Assembly (NCBI GenBank): GCA_029379385.1
Contig: CM055606.1
Coordinates: 17,199,142 to 17,263,141, forward strand
Length of the DNA: 64,000 nt
Source: Quillaja saponaria
Lineage: Eukaryota > Streptophyta > Magnoliopsida > Fabales > Quillajaceae
Direction: 5' to 3'
Shown here: positions 1 to 13,078 of the stretch, in pieces
Numbering within the stretch: the first letter of the stretch is position 1
Layout of the letters: the number at the start of each line of letters is the position of its first letter
Made by a program: the position numbers and the translations under genes
The notes under the pieces: generated by a model
Told to the model about the DNA's origin: nothing
Seen by the model: only the letters and a program-made list of their open reading frames with translations
The model's database searches: none

Positions 1-2585
1 TATTGTAGTAGGCAGCAGACTCTGCCACTGAGGTTTCCCGGTATTTTGGAGGATTCTTTTCTGATAATAATTCCTTTATGGGTCCATAAAGATTTGGAGT
101 TGGTTGAACACCTTTGGAGAAAAAAGTTGCAATGGATACTCTTGGACCAAAACGGTTTGCTAGTACTCGGTGTTCAACACTTACGAATCTGTCATTTGAT
201 ATAAGCTGGAATGTAAGAAAATTTCTTAGTTAGCTGTATTAACTGGAGAAGGAATTCTGGGAAAATGCAGATTGACAAAAAGGAAAACTCTAGCACAATT
301 AAGCTTATAAATTCTACAGATATATAGTTGTCATATACAGAAAGGAATCTTTCGTTTATATTGGCAGGAATTTATCCGTCAAGGTGCAATTGAGCAAGTG
401 ATTCTTCTTAGGCAAAATAGTGTTACATAGCAAGAATCATACTAACTGGATTAAGTAATATGCATATTACTTTGACATATACAAGGACATAAAAATATAA
501 GTTCCCAAGGCCAAGGCATTGAGATCACTCAACTATCCCCTTTATAATATATATATTCTCAAGTTTATTTTCTCTTCTCTAATATCATGAACTTAAATAG
601 TTGAATCTACCTAAGAATATATTCAGTCATGAACTTTATTCATAAAAATCCTGAACAAGAAAAGTTTCCTATTAAGAACAAATGAAAACCCTTCTTATTC
701 TAAGCAACAAAATGGAAGTGCAGTAAATATAAAGTTATAAATGTACACAAGAATAACAGACTTGTCTGTAGAAGATCTCCATTATGAACTACCAGAGCTC
801 CAGGCACAGGGAGTACATCAATCCACGTATTTCGTTAAGTGAAGAATTTAAGTAATTTAAAATTGTGCACTGTTTTCAGGGCACATGTGCAAAGATGTTA
901 GCTTAGAATGTCAAATGAAGATCTTTTGTGATGTGTCTATGCATAGGAGGCAATGCATTTCACCACCAATCTTTAGTTAGGTCAAAACATGCATTCTTTT
1001 ACATAGATATGTTAAGGTCGGTAGTAAAAGCGTCCTTAATACAAGAACTAAGTTAAATGAGAGAATCTTGCCTGTAAGAGATCTTCAATGTTTACTACTA
1101 GAGCTCCAGGCACAGGGTGGACATCAATCCAATGGTTTTGGCTCAAGACTTGCAGCCCGCCAATATGGTCCTAAAGTAGAATGGTGAGAAAACCGGGATC
1201 TGAGTGCCTGGTAGTGCCCATTGTCAACTCAGGCTCAGGGCATCCTGGATAGTAGTGACTTAAAATAATATGGCCCTCTGCACAACCCATGCTTTTAATT
1301 TGGCCAGGTTTGAGTCCAAGTGCCTCCGACAACAATTCCAATAGAACGATCCCCAATATCTGAACTTTCTCAGAAAACTCTATAGTTATATTTCTGTTAA
1401 GTAGATTGCTATACAAATTATCATACAGAATATCATTCCACCAGACTGGAGTTTTCTAACGTCAGTTAACGGGTTATATAAACAATACCGCACTCTCCTG
1501 AGTATTATGCTTGATCTCATAAAATAGCTTCTCCATCATATCACACCAATTATCTAAGAAAATAGCAATGTTTCACCTATATCAGTAGAAATATCTCTCC
1601 TTGTTCCTTTCATCCTTTTAACACCATATAAATTTAAGTTCTTCAAGTTTCTGATATCTCCAATCAAGTTGAACAAATGTTGTGACACCCCAGTCTATGA
1701 TTGTGTGGGGCTAGTGTTGAGTTCTACATCAAGTATATACTGGGTCGATATTGGCATATAAGCTATAAGTATTAATTACTAACTACCAAGTACTTTTAGT
1801 TAGCATTTTAACCCATGTGATGTGGGTTGTGAATTTTTTTACACCAAGCCAAACAGAACATTCCCAATCCTTAAAAACCATTAATTAACAACCACGAAAT
1901 CTGCAAAATACAAAGTTTTAAAAGCTCATATGCCTCACAAGTTTTGAACTCATGCACCATCTACAATAAGTGAAGTCAGAAAAGACTGTATCTTCTTGCT
2001 AAATAATCTTCACAAATATAGTTCATAAAAATTAGTTTCAATGACTTTGAACTAAGATTAACAAGGCTGTATTTTATTCGTTCTGCAAGTGGAGGATTGA
2101 AAATTTTTACCTGCAGACTAGAGGCAATTCCTGTGGATCAAGAGGTTCTGGACCCATAACACAAAACAAAACGTGTCCCTCCAATTTGCAGACCTTGACC
2201 GATACAAATCAAAGTTGCTCCCGTGCCTGACCTTTTTCATTTCCTCCCTGGTGTAGTACGCCTTCAACTCCCTTGGAAGTTCGTGGAACTTCCAGCAATT
2301 CCTCCAACACTCTTATGGGTATCCCATGATTCACTATCTGAAAGAAACCCACAGTCCCAGCACCTTGCCGGACATTGGCAATGACGTCGGCGTGTGACTG
2401 GATATAGGCACGTCGCTAGCGAGCTCCTCCGGCGACCGGATAAACATCGGAGGAACTTTGGTGATACCTGCATCTACAACCCCTTTGACACCTGATTTCG
2501 ATTCATCGAAAGCCTTTAGTTCTCGGAGACGGTCGTAGCTTGCAGAACTTTCATCAGATGACTCTCCGGCGACGGCGACGCTCAT
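1..2585 (-). pseudogene. 2-oxoglutarate-dependent dioxygenase (ACO-homolog type), broken, cut by window edge
   Basis: First copy of the array. Exon 1 is 2111-2585, exon 2 is 1072-1393, and exon 3 runs from 205 past the left edge. Exon 1 is about 67 bp shorter than in intact paralogs. The frame opens with the family's LKAFDESKSGVKG block but shifts after the IP-FIRSPEELAS region, and the GFFQIVNHGIPI motif lies in another frame. Exon 2 has the normal 322-bp length but carries an in-frame TAG at 1171-1173, where paralogs have CAG (Gln) in the LLQDHIGG motif. Intron 2 begins with GC (CAG|GCAAG) and contains a second exon-2 relic. The visible part of exon 3 reads open. With a nonsense codon and an exon-1 frameshift, this copy is very unlikely to give an active enzyme. 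Its exon 3 most resembles the pseudogene at 14.4 kb. Confidence 0.85.
766..840 (-). pseudogene. Relic of dioxygenase exon 2 inside intron 2 of the first copy
   Basis: On the minus strand this stretch reads like the end of a family exon 2 ([16 protein letters not shown]) but is cut off upstream. The position of the splice donor is AC instead of GT or GC. The flank beyond it (acaagaataacag) matches the intron-2 start of the copy at 18.9-20.4 kb. It is therefore a leftover of a partial duplication and not a second usable exon. Confidence 0.7.
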
Positions 2586-2989
2586 TTTCTGTTTTTAATA
2601 CAAAACTAAAATAGTTCTCGGACTAAAGACTGAGAAAACCAAAGGGGACCTTGGGTTTCCACTAAAGGCAATGCCTTTATCCATAGACTCAACATTTGGA
2701 AACAAAGCAGTCCAAATCCATGAGAAGAAAAACTGGTAGTTATGTCGTTGATTAAGACTTGTTAACCACTAAGATGTTTTGTTGTAAAAGACTGTGATAG
2801 TGTGAACTGTGAAGTGCTTATGTTAGCAACCATCCCTCTTCTTAAGTGTTTGCTTGGTTAAATACTGGGTCTGCTTCATATCCTGATTCTGTACAACACC
2901 ATTTCAGCTAATTCCTCTACTCCGGGATAATCAAGCAAGCATCTAATTTTTAAGATGCTAACATATACTCAATAACAAAAAACAAAAAA

Positions 2990-5900
2990 AATCTGCTATG
3001 ACACATGCTTATATGCAGGTTCCTCGATGACAAGCTTGTAATATACATATAGAGCTGCAAAATAATGTACTGAGTTCTCACTCTAGAACACTAGAAATGC
3101 ATCATTCTTAAACTATGCGACCAGTTGTCTAATAATTTTCCTGCAAATACTTTTGCACAGGTAAATGAACTGAAATATTTTGTGAATTTCGAAACTAATA
3201 ACTATAAGATCTTATACTGGTTATATTGATACATATACAATACAGAAAATATGAACTGACTTACAGTCTCCAAATTATTGATGAAGAGAAGGAGATTTCA
3301 AGCTTTTAATTATTTGTAAGATTACAGAGAAAGATTCCCACATGATACCCTTACATATCACCAGTTCAGCCAACTAAAAAGTTGAACCTAAATCTTAATG
3401 AACTTCACAACTTCAAATATTCTAATGGGGAGGTCCAATCAAGGCCTTTTGAGGATAAAATCTCCTAAACTCTTTAACATCAGTCTCCCCGTAAATCGGG
3501 GGGCTTTCTTCAGACAACAACTCTTTGATAGGTCCATAAATGCAAGAGGATTTCTCAGATAAAGAAGGTTTGAAAAAACTCGCCACAGAAATTCTTGGGC
3601 CTCTATTCTTTGCCAATACTCTGTGGTTGACACTAATAAACCTGTCATTTGTAATAAGCAGCAGCATATCAAGAATGGAGAAAATTAACATAGAATAGTG
3701 ATGTTTTTTGTTTGTAGTTAACCGTTTGCTATATATGCTAGAATCTACTAGTAAAACTTACCTGCAGCAAATCGCCAATGTTGACTACAAGAGCTCTATT
3801 GTCAGGAGGCAAATCAACCCAATGGTTCTCATGCCAAATTTGGAGACCACCAATCTGGTCTTGTAAAAGTATGGTGATGAAGTCATCATCCGTGTGCTTG
3901 CTGGTGCCAAGAGTCAATTCTGGCTCAGGGCATGCTGGGTAGTAGTGACCCAGAAAGGAAGCCTTTGTGCACATTCCAAATCTCTCAAGTAGCTGAGACT
4001 CAAACCAAGTGCCTCGGATAGTAATTCAAACAAAGTCAACCCCAGTTGCATCATTTGCTTTGAATATTCGACCATTATGTCCCTGCAATTCCAATCCATG
4101 CAACAAGTTCACAACTGCACATCTCTAATAAATGCCTCCGTGGTAGTAATTAGTAAATATGCAAGGCAGCCATGGGCAAATGGTGTTAAAGATAGAGGAA
4201 AGAAAAGGGCAACACTTAACCTACAAAATTTGTAATTTAGTATACATTCTGGCTTTAGCAAACTCTGCAATATTGCAAGCATCAGCCATATGTATAACAC
4301 GAAAAAAAGGCTGTATGTTTATGATTTAGATGCGATGTATTAGATTTTCCCCAAAACACTTGAGCATTCTATGCTAGATTTAGATGCTTATAAGTTAAAA
4401 CATACCTGCATACCGAAGGCAATTCTTCGGGTTTGAGTAGATGAGCAGCCAACGTACAAATAAGTGAATCTCTCCAATTAGCCGCATGAGCTTGGTAGAG
4501 ATCAAAATTAGATATATAAAGCAATTTTTATTTTTTTTCCAAAATCTCACGAATAAAGCTCTTTCTTTTCCTCAGTTTCCTGCTCATGAAACCTACGTAT
4601 CCCATCAATCATATCATCCAAAACATCAATAGGAATTCCATGATTAACAACCTGAAAAAAACCCCATCTTTCACTTGCATTTCGAACTTCTTCAATGATA
4701 TGCTTTCTTTTAGATACATCGCCATGGGTACCTTCAAGATCAATGACTGGAATACTGAACTGGGATTTTCTTACTTGATTCAGGGCATCATCGACTTGTT
4801 CAGAATAGAACATACGAGGAACCTTTGTCACCCCAGCATCAAGGAGTCCTTTGACACCGGCTTTTGAATCATCAAACGCTTTTAGTTCACTGTTCCTGTC
4901 ATAGTTGGATTGGGTTTCTGCCTGAATTTCCTCTGCACTTGTTAACTCCATATTAAAGATCACGAACTTCAACGACTGGAAGCTAAATCTATTATCTTAT
5001 ACAGAGGAGTCGGGGAGTGGACCATTTCAAAGTCCTATTGCCTCCGCCACCGGAAAACAAAATATCAAATGCAATTTATTGCGGTCCAAGAATATTCCGC
5101 CAACGGGATACGGCTCCATTTTATTATTATTAATATATATATATATATTTTTTTTTTCTCATAGTAATCTCTACGTGCTACAAACAGCCTGAGGCAAATC
5201 TTCTTCAGGCCTGAAAATCAATACTGTTATACTTTCAGAATTTGAATTTTTAGCTTCTTCCTGAATTACATTTCACTTATTACTGCAACCAATTATCCTA
5301 AATTACAATTCACTTATCACCGAGATAAATTCTAAAATAAATTCCAATACGATTATAGGTTCATAATTCGAACTTTTGATCTATTTTTAAATTACAATTC
5401 ATTTATCAATATGAACAATCATCTTTGAGTCACTATTTTATTATTAAATCATAAGTAAAAAATTATAAAATTATACTTTTTTATTAGATATTATGATAAT
5501 AAGTTAATCTAACACATCATTTATATGACACTGAATTATTGAGAGAGTAAAAATTAAGTAAGTACATGCAAATACTTAATAAAAAGTTTCTAAAAGTTAA
5601 TATAAATTTAAAAGGCTTCTTCACAAATATTCAATATAAATGGGTGATTTGGGTATTTGGTCTTTTCCTAAACAACTTAAGAACAATGATGTTTAACTGG
5701 CATGACAACGTTGATTTCGGGAAAGTTCCCCGAGCATATAAGTTTAGGTTAATATCTTGGTGATTTATTGGCATAAGAGTTTTTCCCTTGGAGTTCAATT
5801 GATTGTGGTTTGTGGAGATCAAACACCTAGACATGCATGAGTGACATGACTAAAGGTTGTGTCTAACCAAATGAGATGGAGCTACCTACAGCTACTTGTA

Positions 5901-6031
5901 TGATTCTACCTATTTTCTAAACAAAATTTTATCACATAAACACACTGAAGCAACAAAATGAAAAACAGGTGAAAGATTGGTAGCATTTATTCAAAGGAAT
6001 TTTTTCTCTGTACATATTGCAAGTTCAAGTT
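2990..6031. repeat. Segmental duplication unit P (partner of 15857-18813)
   Basis: About 3 kb of near-identical sequence shared in the same orientation with 15857-18813. It covers a whole dioxygenase copy and both flanks. Homology starts near the shared word gacaagcttgtaatatac and ends near tacatattgcaagttcaag, after which the two sides diverge. Small indels separate the units, for example an extra AT-rich stretch near 5100-5460. This unit holds the broken copy; its partner holds an open one. Confidence 0.85.
3405..4951 (-). pseudogene. 2-oxoglutarate-dependent dioxygenase (ACO-homolog type), multiply broken
   Basis: Near-identical sister of the open copy at 16364-17908. Exon 1 is 4406-4951, exon 2 is 3762-4082, and exon 3 is 3405-3658. 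Defects visible against the sister are: an in-frame TGA at 4547-4549 (CGA to TGA just after the KKELYS segment); a 4-bp gain in the following A/T run; a 1-bp loss in exon 2 near 3955; loss of the intron-2 acceptor (AG to TG at 3660-3659); and a 1-bp loss near 3462 that shifts the last 20 or so residues. Metal-ligand motifs (HTD, NHR) are still legible in fragments. The number of independent lesions against high overall identity suggests it lost function soon after the duplication. Confidence 0.92.
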
Positions 6032-6506
6032 TTTCCCTTGGCCAAAATATCAGAGGAGAAAATATGGAGACTAGAGTAAAATATTATCATGCAGCATTAT
6101 TGAACCCAATACTTATTCAAACTGGATGACTGAACTATCTAAACGTGTGTAAATACAGAATAAAGAATACTTATCACAGTTGGGAGATTCTTGAAGAATA
6201 TATACAACCAGCTAGTTAGCTGACTTTGTCAACTCTGTACTTATTTTAGTAGAGTATCAATTCATTACTTCTTAATTTGTGAATTGCATGGCACAATATT
6301 TTCTGTTACATTGTTGCTTCAGAGTTAAATGCATCATGTAAATGGAAGTTCTACTACTCGGTAAGTTTTCTTGAAATAAGTTAATCCTTCTCCTCCTCTC
6401 TCTTCTTTCTTTCAACCCTGCCTTGCCAAGAAGTCAACCTTTGATATGACTACTGTTTTTTTTATAACCCTTAGTATCAATGTCTCATTTATTGTTTTCC
6501 ATCCAT

Positions 6507-6540
6507 CATGATAAAAGGATGATAAAATCCTTTTATCATG
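6507..6540. repeat. Perfect 14-bp inverted repeat with 6-nt loop
   Basis: The arm CATGATAAAAGGAT (6507-6520) is followed after GATAAA by its exact reverse complement (6527-6540). No surrounding precursor arm is seen that would make a microRNA-like hairpin, and no gene ends next to it. Confidence 0.85.
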
Positions 6541-7679
6541 AAACTTTTTTTGTTTAGTTGGAATAATTTTATGGATAGTAGTTTTAGTTTTCTTGATTGA
6601 TCAGCTCTCTATTCAAATTAGAATATATTTTTTTTTCCTGTGTAGACTCTTTTTCAGTTTGATTCGGTTTGACAGACTAATCACTAATTTGCAGATTGGC
6701 ATAGATTTTTTGACTGCAGTTTAGGTAATTCTCCCTAACTTCACTATTGAGACAAAAAAATATTAATGTTTCTGACTTCAATGAGGAAGGTTCTTTTTGC
6801 AGAGTCTTGGGTTCAGATATAGGTTTCGCATGTTAAAAAAAAAACCAACTTGGAAGAATATGCTAGTTTCTCAAAACTTTCATTTTCAGCCATTTTATCA
6901 CTTTCGTGTTAGTAAACAGGAAATCATTCTATTTGCTAAGACCCCACCCCAAAGTTCTCCCCCGATCATACTTTAGGTAAGTTGAAGGTCTGTTTGCCAG
7001 GCCATGTCTAATACATTGAGCTAATTAGGGCATGATCCCACTGGCAAAGAACAAATGTACTCAACCACATATATTCCCAGTGCCCATTACGTGAAGGATA
7101 CGCTAACTTTGCAACATATATTTATGCTAGACGCTTTTTCCTTTGGTAAGCCAAATGCATGCCCACTGGCTTATAAACCATATATGATATATACAGGTAA
7201 TCCATTTTAGTTGCATTTCCTTTCTTTAACAAAGACATTTGCTTACATGAACTATCAAATCAACCAAAAAGAATAAGAAAGAAGTTGCTGTAGCATTGGG
7301 TGTAAGATCCCCTTCAGGAGGATCAAGTTATAATAGAGCACTGAGATAATGGAAAATCAAGAAACAGAGAGAAGGTTGTCGAAAATAATAGAAGCTGATC
7401 CCAGACCGAGTCACCACATTGTTTAGCTGTTGGCCTGTAGCCAAAAGAAACTAATTTGTACACAAGAAATGAGACCAGGAGCTAGAAATAAGTCCTTTTC
7501 ATCTACCTAAGCATCTTAAACAGAAATGTCTATCAGCTATAAGTTTAACTGAAACCATTGCATTTTGAAATGGATAATATCCATTTACTAATAGATGGAA
7601 AGGATCTAAGTGACAGAATCAAAGAGAAAAAAATTCTAAAGGTGTTTGTTCTGATAGATTAGACTTCTAATGCTATTGT

Positions 7680-7712
7680 TATATATATATATGTAGATGT
7701 GTGTGTGTGTGA
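7680..7712. repeat. Compound (AT)n(GT)n microsatellite
   Basis: An alternating AT run passes into atgtagatgtgtgtgtgtgtg. Simple-sequence DNA between dioxygenase copies. Confidence 0.9.
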
Positions 7713-8445
7713 AAAACATCATAGCATTGGCGAACTGTAGTTATGCAGAAAGACAATGTCATCAGTGTAAACAAACGTCGCTTAGTACCAGGAAACTAAA
7801 TATGCTGAAATAGAAAATATTGCACCCACTCCACATTAATGATCTCCCTCCTTAACACTCGATCCCACCTTTTATATCATTCACCAGCAGAAACTCAACA
7901 CTTCGATCATTGCATTTAGTTGGATCATTTACAAGTTGAAGTTACAAACAAATTTAGTTTTGGAAAATAAAATTTTCAGATCCACTTCCAACAAGTTATG
8001 ATGATAGACCAAGCATAGTAAATTGTTGGAAGTGGAGCTGACATCCAGTTGCCAAATAAATTTGAGTGGAGTGAACTCTTGGACTGGCGTGCCAGCCACC
8101 TTCTTACTGACAGCACAGCCTAACACTGCAACACATGGGAGATTGATTCGGCTGCAAGGATTGGGTATCAAAGGGGTTTATAACTTGTAAAAGATGCAAG
8201 AAACATGAAGAAATTGTCAATGAAGAACTTTGCTTACATTCATAAATTTTTAGTTACACCATTCTAATTGTTGGCATGTAGTACAACAACAGTAACATTT
8301 ATTAACACTGCAACTACTGCAATAGATTGGACAATGTATTATTTATTCGGTTGCTTTCAAAACAAAAGAGTATTTAACATGTTTATTCCATATGACTGAA
8401 AGATTTAGGGATATTAGATATTCAGCGGATTTCCAACAGCTTCAA

Positions 8446-10141
8446 TCATACCTTGAAATATTCAAGGACAGGCTTGTCATCAAGTCCTTGAGAAAAGAAT
8501 TTTCCAAGAAATTCACTTAGTAAGAAATCCTTATATCTAGGAGTATTTTCTTCTGATATCAGTTCCTTTAGTGGCCCGTAGAACCCAGTAGCCTGTCCAT
8601 TGAAAAAGCAAGCTACAGAAATTCTTGGACCAACTTGGTTAGCAAGAGCTCTGTGTTGAACACTCCTAAACTTGTCATTGGATAAAATCTGGACATGTTT
8701 CAGATATGTCAGAAAAGAAATTGTTCATTAGTTTTAGTAATAACTAAGAGTGTTAACATGTACTAAACCTGCAGAATATCGGCTGTATTTACAACTAAAG
8801 CTCCTGATATGGGATGAACATCCACCCAGTGGTTGTCATGAAGGACTTGAAGGCCACCAATTTGATTTTGCAGAAGAATAGTCAGGAAAGCTGGATCTGA
8901 ATGCTTGCTGATTCCTAAAGTCAGTTCTGGCTCAGGACAAGCTGGATAATAATTGCAGACAAAAGTTTTCTCTTTAGTGCATCCCATGGCTCTTAGGTGA
9001 TCAGGGTTGAGATCTAAAGCCTCAGACAGTAATTCAGAAAGTGTCTCTCCCAGTTTTCCAATATGGTTTATGTAATCAATAGCTGCAACTCTGCAAATTG
9101 AAGTGTGTAATTTGGACCAGAAGTTTCTTCGTATTAAATTGTAAACTAAATGATGATTAGCAAAACATAAGTGTTTGAGGCTGAAACAATACAAAATTAC
9201 AAGTAGTTAATAGATATGATGCACAGAGGATATCGAGTACTAAAATATTGGTCCAAGTAAAAGTAGCTTAAACTCACATGTCACAAGTAGTTTTTAATCC
9301 CTTAGCTGCTTTGTATTAAATACTTTTGCCATAAAGATAGAGGATAATTGCATTTGCTTTATACTTCTGAGTAGCTTTATATGAAAAGATTCAACCTGCT
9401 TCCATCAAGTTGTAACATAATAATCTGTGGTGATTTAAAAAGCAGAGTTTTTGCTCCATGAGGAAGAGTTTTGGTCAATCTGAAGATTTTAGCTTTATTA
9501 TATTACAATAAAATTATTTTGTTTACATAGAATTCATAAGCTAAAATTTTCCCATCAAAATAATGAAAGCAAATAAATTCACATGGTGATGGAGTGTACC
9601 TACAAACTGCAGGCAAATCTTCAGGTTCAATGTTGACAGAAGGAATGTTAATGGTCAACGTGTCCCTCCATTTAGCTGCCTTTGATTGATACAGATCACG
9701 GTTGCTGTGAAATCTAAACTTTCTTGATTTATCACGAGTATAGAAGTCTTTCTTCACCTCAGAATCTTGCTCATGGAACTCGCGCACGCCTTTGATCATA
9801 TCTTCCAACACACTTACAGGAATCCCATGATTCAATACTTGGAAAAAGCCCCATGACTCTGATGCTATCCGGACTTCATCGACAATCTTCTTATGCTGAT
9901 CTCCCCTTATGCCACCAAGGTCTATAACTGGAACTTGCAAGTTTCTGTTGCAGGGAACCTTCTGATTATCAGCTAGCTCATCTGGTGGACAAATGAATAT
10001 CTTTGGGATTTTAACTATCCCATCATCTACAAGTCCTTTGACCCCTGCTTTTGTGTCATCAAAAGCCTTTAACTCTTTAACTCTGTCATAATCTGAGTGT
10101 TCGTTTTCAGCATATGGATTTCTATCTCCAGATTCATCCAT
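8446..10141 (-). CDS. 2-oxoglutarate/Fe(II)-dependent dioxygenase, 1-aminocyclopropane-1-carboxylate oxidase homolog (open, 368 aa)
   Basis: Exons on the minus strand are 9600-10141, 8769-9090 and 8446-8688, with donors GTACAC and GTTTAG; the reading frame is open over 368 codons. The N-terminal domain has the family's [16 protein letters not shown] block (about residues 24-39) and [21 protein letters not shown] and [11 protein letters not shown]. The catalytic double-stranded beta helix has Fe ligands H244-x-D246 (KHSD) and H300 (VQHRAL), and 2-oxoglutarate-binding R310-x-S312 (GPRIS). Relatives of this soluble family hydroxylate specialised metabolites: GSL-OH on glucosinolates, desacetoxyvindoline 4-hydroxylase on alkaloids. 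The substrate here cannot be read from sequence. It is not a true ACC oxidase. It pairs with the copy at 11422-13078; both have a short 243-bp exon 3 ending in FKV. Confidence 0.93.
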
Positions 10142-11421
10142 GATTTACCTCCAAGAAAGGAAGTTTGATGAAGGTAATTCATTGACCTCCTGTTATTATA
10201 CTTCTAATTGTATTGTCTATTGCTGAGACATTAATTCATATATTATAATACTAAAGCACTGTTAGTCGCATTGACAATGGTAATATTAAATTTCCCAAGT
10301 GGATATCAAAAAAAATGGATTGAGCAGAGCAGAGTGCATTTTTTGGGCTTATGGTCCTGTGTGTAATGTGTATAGTGTATACACAGTGGCATACACTTCT
10401 GCAGCATGCTTGGTACTTAGTTTTTGCACCTCTTCATTTCTATTTTTCTTATATAAAATAAAGACAATTGAAATAACCCCGCACACTTGTGTGCATATAG
10501 ACACCTTCAATGAACTTGTTTTCACCGATCTTCAAAATTCTAGAAGTACAGAGAGTCTGAAAAGGTACACATTTTTTCTGAAGGCCAAATGAAAACATAA
10601 AAACAGGTAGAAAAGCATGATTGAAACCTTAAAAATGTAGTTTTATGACCAGAGTAAACAGGAAAACGAACTCCACTTCTGGAAAGGATGCATACTTAAT
10701 GCAAACTGAGGTTAAAAGAAAAGAAACTTGATTTGATGCTACCCTGACTTCATTGACTATCTCCTTGCACTTTTCAAACCTCTTAAGAAATTTAGATCCA
10801 GAACATGTCTATGACCTGGATGATGAATATCTGTGAGATTTTGACTATCCCAATTCCGAGCATCTTGTAGTCCTTTGACGCTCGTTTTATTGTCATCAAA
10901 ACCTGTAGCTTCGTTCATATAAACATAATCTTGTAGAGTTCCCCTGCAAACATTCCTTCATAATGTGCATCCATTAATGGTTCAATGTAATTGACAGATC
11001 AGTGGCAAAAGCCAAAGAATAAGCCATGCATTGCGTAACCGAGGCTAGCTTCACAATTGTTGTTTAGCATCAAAACTTGTCCTTGAAACTGATCCAAGAA
11101 AGGTGATGAACTTGCTTATCAGTAAAGTCACTTGTCTTCTTTCCTATATCAACTTTTAGTCATGATTCTACTGGTAATAGAAGTAGTCAGAAAAAGTAAA
11201 TTTATTTATTTATTTCTCCAAGGACACATCTTACATCAGTAACACAGAAGCTCAATCGATATTGCTCCTAAAACAGTAACTAGGAACAAGAGATATAAGT
11301 AATATGATATTCATTCAGTTGTTTGTAGAAAAAGATAGAAGACTACACCATTTCCCGGCAATATGACTTATGACTGGGAGTTTTTTATTTCTTGGAATTT
11401 CGAACTTGCCTGCAGCTTCAT
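10142..11421. other. Intergenic between two open dioxygenase copies
   Basis: Promoter side of the 8446-10141 gene and 3' flank of the 11422-13078 gene. It contains one degraded exon-1 relic (separate entry) and otherwise no coding pattern that I recognise. Confidence 0.6.
10733..10935 (-). pseudogene. Degraded dioxygenase exon-1 relic
   Basis: On the minus strand it reads, with gaps and shifts, DYVYMNEATGFDDNKTSVKGL, then a scrambled middle, then CKEIVNEVRVASN. These correspond to the exon-1 blocks [18 protein letters not shown] and [13 protein letters not shown] of the neighbouring genes. No exon 2 or 3 accompanies it. A trace of an older copy. Confidence 0.75.
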
Positions 11422-13078
11422 TCATACCTTGAAATGTTCAAGGACAGCTTTCTGATCAATTCCCTGTGAATAAAATTTGTCATTAAATTCACGTCCTCCG
11501 ACATCTCTATATCGAGGAGGATTTTCTTCTGATGTCAACTCCTTAATTGGCTTGTATACTGCAGTACCCTCTCCTAGGAAAAAGCATGCTACAGATATTC
11601 TTGGATCGATGTGGTTGACAAGAGCTCTGTGTTGAACGCTCTTAAACTTATCATTAGATATAATCTGGATAAATTTCACAACCACAGATTTACAGACATT
11701 AGCCTTTAAGTTTAATAATAGTAATAAACAACAAGAAGAAGAGCGGTTAGTACTTAGTATTCATCTGAGAAGGTTCTAAGCAGCAACATACCTGGAGAAG
11801 GTCGCCTATGTTTATTACTAGCCCTCCAGATATGGGATGAACACCCACCCAATGGTTGTCATGAAGAACTTGAAGACCACCAATTTGATCTTGCAGAAGA
11901 ATGGTCAGGAAAGAAGGATCCGAGTGCTTCTTAACTCCCAAAGCTATCTCTGGCTCTGGACAAGCTGGATAATAGTGGCAGACGAAGCTGCATTCTTTAC
12001 TGCATGCCATGGCTCTTAGGTAGTCAGGTTTGAGATCTAGAGCCTCTGACAGTACTTCAAAAAGTGTCTCTCCCAGCTTTTTTACGTGCTTTATGTATTC
12101 AACAGTTGTAGTTCTGAAGATTGTGTTCATAATTGGACCAGAAAATTTTGTTCATGTAAACTTGGATTTTAACTAAAAACATGATTGCATTTAAGGCCAC
12201 TAAAGCAAGATGCATAAAGGATATGGGTTAAAATTCTTGAGCCATATAGAATTACATCAGTAACATATGCAGATCCTAATATGCAGAGTGATTTTTTTTT
12301 TACCATGCCTTACTGAGAAATGTTTGGAATCTTTTCACTCAAGTTATATGAATTAAATGAATATTATTTCAGACCACAAGGGAAAAAGGGGAATCTTGTC
12401 CTGAAATAAGTTATGTATAAATTAGTAAAAATTGAGGAATATTTTCTGTTGTCAATTAGCTTATACACGAGAGAGGTTGTTACAGTCAACAATATGAGCA
12501 GTGAAATTCAGTAGGTGATGAAGTATGTACCTACAAGCTGCAGGCAATTCTTCAGGTTCAATGTCACTGGAACCCATGCTAATGACTAGTGAGTCTCTCC
12601 ATCCAGCTGCCCGTGATCGATACAGATCAAGATTACTGTTAACTCTCACCTTTCTAGCTCGATCACGTGTGTAGAACTTTTTCCTCACCTCATGATCTTG
12701 TTCATTGAACTCTCTAACACCTTTGATCATCTCTTCCAACACACTTGAAGGGATTCCATGATTCACTACTTGGAAAAATCCCCATGACTCAGATGCTATC
12801 CGGACTTCATCCACTATCTTCTTATGTTGATCACCCCTGATGTCGCCAAGGTCTATAAGAGGAACATGCAAGTTATTGTTGCAGGTAAATTTCGAATCTT
12901 CAGCAACCTCATCTGGTGGGCGAATGAATATCCTTGGGATTTTCTTTATCCCAGTGTCTACTAGTCCTTTGACCCCTTCTTTTGTCTCGTCAAAAGCCTT
13001 AACCTCTTTATTTCTGTCGTAACCTGAGTGCCCATTTCCAGCAGATGGCTTGTTATCAGTGTCTACTGTTGCATCCAT
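11422..13078 (-). CDS. 2-oxoglutarate/Fe(II)-dependent dioxygenase, 1-aminocyclopropane-1-carboxylate oxidase homolog (open, 370 aa)
   Basis: Exons are 12531-13078, 11792-12113 and 11422-11664 (donors GTACAT and GTATGT), open for 370 codons. It shows [16 protein letters not shown] near the N terminus, then [20 protein letters not shown] and [10 protein letters not shown]. Fe ligands are H246-x-D248 (KKHSD) and H302 (VQHRAL); the 2-oxoglutarate site is R312-x-S314 (DPRIS). The residue before that Arg pair is Asp-Pro where the other copies have Gly-Pro. Exon 1 is two codons longer than in other copies. It is the closest paralog of the 8446-10141 gene (shared [24 protein letters not shown] and FKV terminus). 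A role in specialised metabolism is inferred from the family; the substrate is unknown. Confidence 0.93.

Larger units (their letters stand above)
4952..8445. other. Intergenic, no gene recognised
   Basis: AT-rich. The first kilobase belongs to duplication unit P. Beyond 6031 I see no coding pattern longer than chance, only a perfect hairpin at 6507-6540 and a microsatellite at 7680-7712. The segment just upstream of 8446 is the 3' flank of the next dioxygenase gene. Confidence 0.6.

Noticed and set aside
7929..8171. Minus-strand open frame of 80 codons
   Set aside because: No recognised motif, no splice-compatible partner exons, AT-rich surroundings.
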